From Pseudomonadota bacterium (GTDB lineage Bacteria; Pseudomonadota; Alphaproteobacteria; Rhizobiales; Devosiaceae), in NCBI GenBank assembly GCA_023428425.1, contig JAEYYP010000247.1, positions 1 through 6,470 on the forward strand: a DNA stretch of 6,470 nt, given 5' to 3'. Below are positions 4,825-6,470 of the stretch, in pieces; position 1 is the stretch's first letter; every line of letters begins with the position of its first letter. The notes beneath the pieces are model-generated. The model saw only the letters and a list, made by a program, of their open reading frames with translations, did not search any database and was not told the DNA's origin. The translations under genes were made by a program, and so were the position numbers.

Positions 4825-4960
4825 CGCCCACTCCACCACGCTCCGCCCGGGCCTTTCGAGCGTAGCTCTCAAGGCCTTCTCACCTAAAATCGCTCCACTG
4901 GAGCGATTTTGCCTTCGGCACGGTTCGAAGCCCCTCCCCCGCTGAAGGCGGTAGAGGAGC
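4825..4960 (-). repeat. palindromic repeat copy split by an 84-base insert
   Basis: Bases 4825-4846 match the outer half of the left copy (from 4286) with two mismatches in 22. Bases 4931-4960 match its inner half (CCCCTCCCCCGCT, then GCGGTAGAGGA). The inner hairpin here has the core GAAG. The variable core normally found between the halves is replaced by 4847-4930. That insert contains a hairpin at 4850-4876 (GGCCTT/AAGGCC outside, GAGC-GTA-GCTC inside) and the strong palindrome at 4886-4910. The orientation is that of the left copy, opposite to 4391-4444, so the DUF559 gene lies between inverted copies. Confidence 0.65.
4886..4910. terminator. bidirectional terminator-like palindrome
   Basis: This is a 25-base palindrome with 12-base arms around a single C. 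The hairpin has AAAATCGCTCC and GGAGCGATTTT arms, so each strand ends in a short U run. It lies 77 bases past the DUF559 stop and 82 bases past the coaA stop, midway between two convergent genes, where a shared terminator is expected. It could instead be a dispersed repeat element that also terminates. Confidence 0.6.
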
Positions 4961-4992
4961 ACTCCAGCCTCCGTGTCTCGGGAAAGGCAAGT

Positions 4993-5943
4993 CTAGACCT
5001 TCCGCAGTGCCACCCGTTCGATCGTGTGGCTGGAGCCCTTGGTGAGGACCAGGTCGGCGCGGCTGCGGGTGGGGAGGATGTTGTCGCGGAGGTTGGGGAG
5101 GTTGATTTCGGTCCAGGCCCAGAGGCCGAAATCCTCGGCTTCCTTTTCGCTCATCTGGCTGAAGCGGTGGAAGAAGCTGCTGGGGTCGGCGAAGGCCGTG
5201 GTGCGCAGGGTGCGGAAGCGCGCCATGAACCATTCGGTGAGGTCGGCCTCGCTCGCATCGATGAAGATCGAGAAATCGAGGAAGTCGGAAGCGAAGAGGA
5301 TCGGGCGGCCGGATTTGGGCAGTTCGCCCGGCTGCAGGATGTTCAGACCCTCGACGATGAGAATGTCGGGCCGGTCGATGACGATCTGCTCCCCCGCGAC
5401 GATGTCGTAGAAGAGGTGCGAATAGACCGGCACGCCGACACTGGGCTTGCCCGACTTGATGTCGGCCAGGAACTTGATGAACGCGGCGCGGTCGTAGCTT
5501 TCCGGAAAGCCCTTGCGATCGGAGAGCTTCAGCTCCTCGAGCTTCGCGTTCGAGAACAGGAAGCCGTCGGTGGTGACGAGATCGACCTTGGGCGAGCTCG
5601 GCCAGCGGCTGAGCAGCGCCTGGAGGATACGCGAGGTGGTGGACTTGCCCGAGGCGACCGAGCCCGCGACGCCGATGATGTAGGGCACCTTGCGATCGTC
5701 GGCGCCGAGGAAGCGGGTGGAGGCGCGGTGCAGGCCCTGCGTCGCCTCGACATAAAGCGAGATCAGGCGGCTCAGCGGCAGGTAGACCTGCTCGGCCTCC
5801 TCGAAGGAGATCGGGTCGGTGAGCGCGCGCAGCCGCTGGATGTCGGCGGCGTCGAGCGTCATCGGCTCGTCGGCACGGAAATTCGCCCACTCGGCCTTGG
5901 TAAAGTGATGGTAGGGCTGGAGCTCCAGCTTCGACTTGTTCAT
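4993..5943 (-). CDS. coaA: type I pantothenate kinase
   Basis: The 316-residue product phosphorylates pantothenate with ATP, the first and controlling step of coenzyme A synthesis in the cytoplasm. The P-loop GVAGSVASGKST (91-102, Lys100) is clear. It is followed by DLVTTDGF (121-128), GFPESYD (145-151), PVYSHLFYDIV (172-182), ILIVEGLNIL (194-203) and the C-terminal RADLVLTKGSSHTIERV (295-311), all typical of CoaA. Length is normal for the bacterial type I enzyme. ATG at 5943 shares one base with the hisE stop codon (TGATG), and GAAGGGA lies about eight bases upstream inside hisE. The two genes are therefore probably translationally coupled and transcribed as the last part of the histidine operon. 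Its transcript likely ends at the palindrome at 4886-4910. Confidence 0.97.
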   Translation of the reverse strand: MNKSKLELQPYHHFTKAEWANFRADEPMTLDAADIQRLRALTDPISFEEAEQVYLPLSRLISLYVEATQGLHRASTRFLGADDRKVPYIIGVAGSVASGKSTTSRILQALLSRWPSSPKVDLVTTDGFLFSNAKLEELKLSDRKGFPESYDRAAFIKFLADIKSGKPSVGVPVYSHLFYDIVAGEQIVIDRPDILIVEGLNILQPGELPKSGRPILFASDFLDFSIFIDASEADLTEWFMARFRTLRTTAFADPSSFFHRFSQMSEKEAEDFGLWAWTEINLPNLRDNILPTRSRADLVLTKGSSHTIERVALRKV

Positions 5944-6269
5944 CACACGGTTCCCTTCGGCCGGGCGGCTTTCTCGGCGATGCCCGACTGGGCGGTGCGG
6001 GCTTCGAGGGTCGCCATCACGTCCGCGAGCGGCACGCCGGCCGAGCGGAGCAGGACCAGCAGGTGGTAGAGCACGTCGGCGGCCTCGCCCTTCAGCTCGT
6101 CGCGGTTGCCGGCGACGGCGGCGATCACCGCCTCGGTCGATTCCTCGCCGAGCTTTTTCGCGACGCGCTGGACGCCGGCGGCGATGAGCTTGGCGGTGTA
6201 GCTCTCGTCCGGCGAAGCGGCGGCGCGGATGGCGATGCGCTGGTCGAGGTCGTCGAGGGTGAAGCTCAT
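5943..6269 (-). CDS. hisE: phosphoribosyl-ATP pyrophosphatase
   Basis: The 108-residue product hydrolyses phosphoribosyl-ATP to phosphoribosyl-AMP and diphosphate, the second step of histidine synthesis. It is a stand-alone HisE, not fused to HisI, as is usual in alphaproteobacteria. The all-helical MazG-like metal site is visible as KKLGEESTEAV (38-48; Glu42, Glu43, Glu46) and GEAADVLYHLLVLL (61-74; Glu62, Asp65). ATG at 6269 overlaps the hisF stop codon by four bases (ATGA), and a GGAG sits about ten bases upstream. At its other end it overlaps coaA by one base. It is part of one operon with hisF and coaA. Confidence 0.96.
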   Translation of the reverse strand: MSFTLDDLDQRIAIRAAASPDESYTAKLIAAGVQRVAKKLGEESTEAVIAAVAGNRDELKGEAADVLYHLLVLLRSAGVPLADVMATLEARTAQSGIAEKAARPKGTV

Positions 6270-6470
6270 GAGGTCGCTCCGAAGCTGCCGTCATTGCGCA
6301 TCGCGATGCCGCGCGCCTGCATGTAGGCCTTGGCCTGCGGGATCGTATAGGTGCCGAAGTGGAAGATCGAGGCGGCGAGCCCTGCCGAGGCGTGCCCTTC
6401 CTTCACCCCGGCGACGAGGTCGTCGAGCGAGCCGCCGCCGCCCGAGGCGATGCCCGGTACATGCACCGCA
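6266..6470 (-). CDS. hisF: imidazole glycerol phosphate synthase subunit HisF, C-terminal part
   Basis: Only the last 68 or so codons are in the window; the gene continues beyond the right edge. HisF is the cyclase subunit that, with HisH, makes imidazole glycerol phosphate and AICAR in histidine synthesis. The visible part contains the phosphate-binding loop IASGGGGSLDDL, then GHASAGLAASIFHFGTYTI and the usual ending with a Y-M-x-x-x-G-I-A-M-R pattern, all typical of the C-terminal half of the (beta-alpha)8 barrel. Its TGA overlaps the hisE ATG by four bases. The GTG at 6464-6466 is an internal valine codon, not a start. Confidence 0.95.
   Translation of the reverse strand, partial: AVHVPGIASGGGGSLDDLVAGVKEGHASAGLAASIFHFGTYTIPQAKAYMQARGIAMRNDGSFGATS

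Noticed and set aside
4250..4990. Target-site duplication flanking the DUF559 repeat island
   Set aside because: I compared the bases outside 4286 and 4391 with those after 4444 and 4960 and found no convincing direct repeat, so transposition is not shown by the sequence itself.
4880..6069. Large frames on both strands overlapping coaA
   Set aside because: CoaA accounts for the region with complete motifs, and these frames have composition typical of out-of-frame translation.
1..6470. CRISPR array
   Set aside because: The repeats are few, palindromic and in inverted orientation, with no regular spacers and no cas genes.

Overview
The window is high-GC, gene-dense chromosomal DNA. Its gene content and order point to an alphaproteobacterium of the Hyphomicrobiales (Rhizobiales). 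The strongest clue is the tail of the histidine cluster running hisF, hisE, coaA with overlapping stop and start codons. A Rhizobiales-style PfkB adenosine kinase, a DUF2214 membrane protein and a repeat-associated DUF559 nuclease fit the same group. The genus is not determinable from what I can see.

Layout. Bases 1-36 are the end of a GC-rich palindromic repeat that recurs around 4.3-4.9 kb. Bases 279-352 encode a tRNA-shaped RNA with a full acceptor stem, D arm, T arm and encoded CCA, but its anticodon stem closes on a 4-base GCGA loop, so it has no anticodon. Directly abutting it (353-425) is a tRNA-Thr(UGU)-like sequence with a normal anticodon arm but a broken acceptor stem and no CCA. 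A non-coding stretch of about 370 bases follows. Next come a soluble SPFH/slipin-like protein (798-1943) with its own terminator, a convergent DUF2214 membrane protein (minus strand, 2035-2478), and a divergent TetR/AcrR-type regulator (2555-3160). The DUF2214/TetR intergenic region holds two matching 19-bp operator-like palindromes. A PfkB sugar/adenosine kinase (3245-4249, TTG start) follows TetR on the plus strand.

Bases 4286-4960 form a repeat island. A 56/54-base inverted repeat pair lies just upstream of a small DUF559 (Vsr/PD-(D/E)XK-like) nuclease gene at 4449-4808, and the end of the repeat supplies that gene's ribosome binding site. A third copy, split by an insert of about 84 bases containing two hairpins, lies downstream, so the gene sits between inverted copies. 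The remainder, on the minus strand, is housekeeping: pantothenate kinase (coaA), phosphoribosyl-ATP pyrophosphatase (hisE) and the C-terminal part of hisF, which runs off the window.

How the parts work together: hisF-hisE-coaA read as one translationally coupled operon, and TetR probably represses itself and the DUF2214 gene. The two things most likely to be new are the anticodon-less tRNA with a G3:U70 pair, and the coupling of a DUF559 nuclease gene to palindromic repeats whose hairpin stems vary between copies while staying self-complementary.
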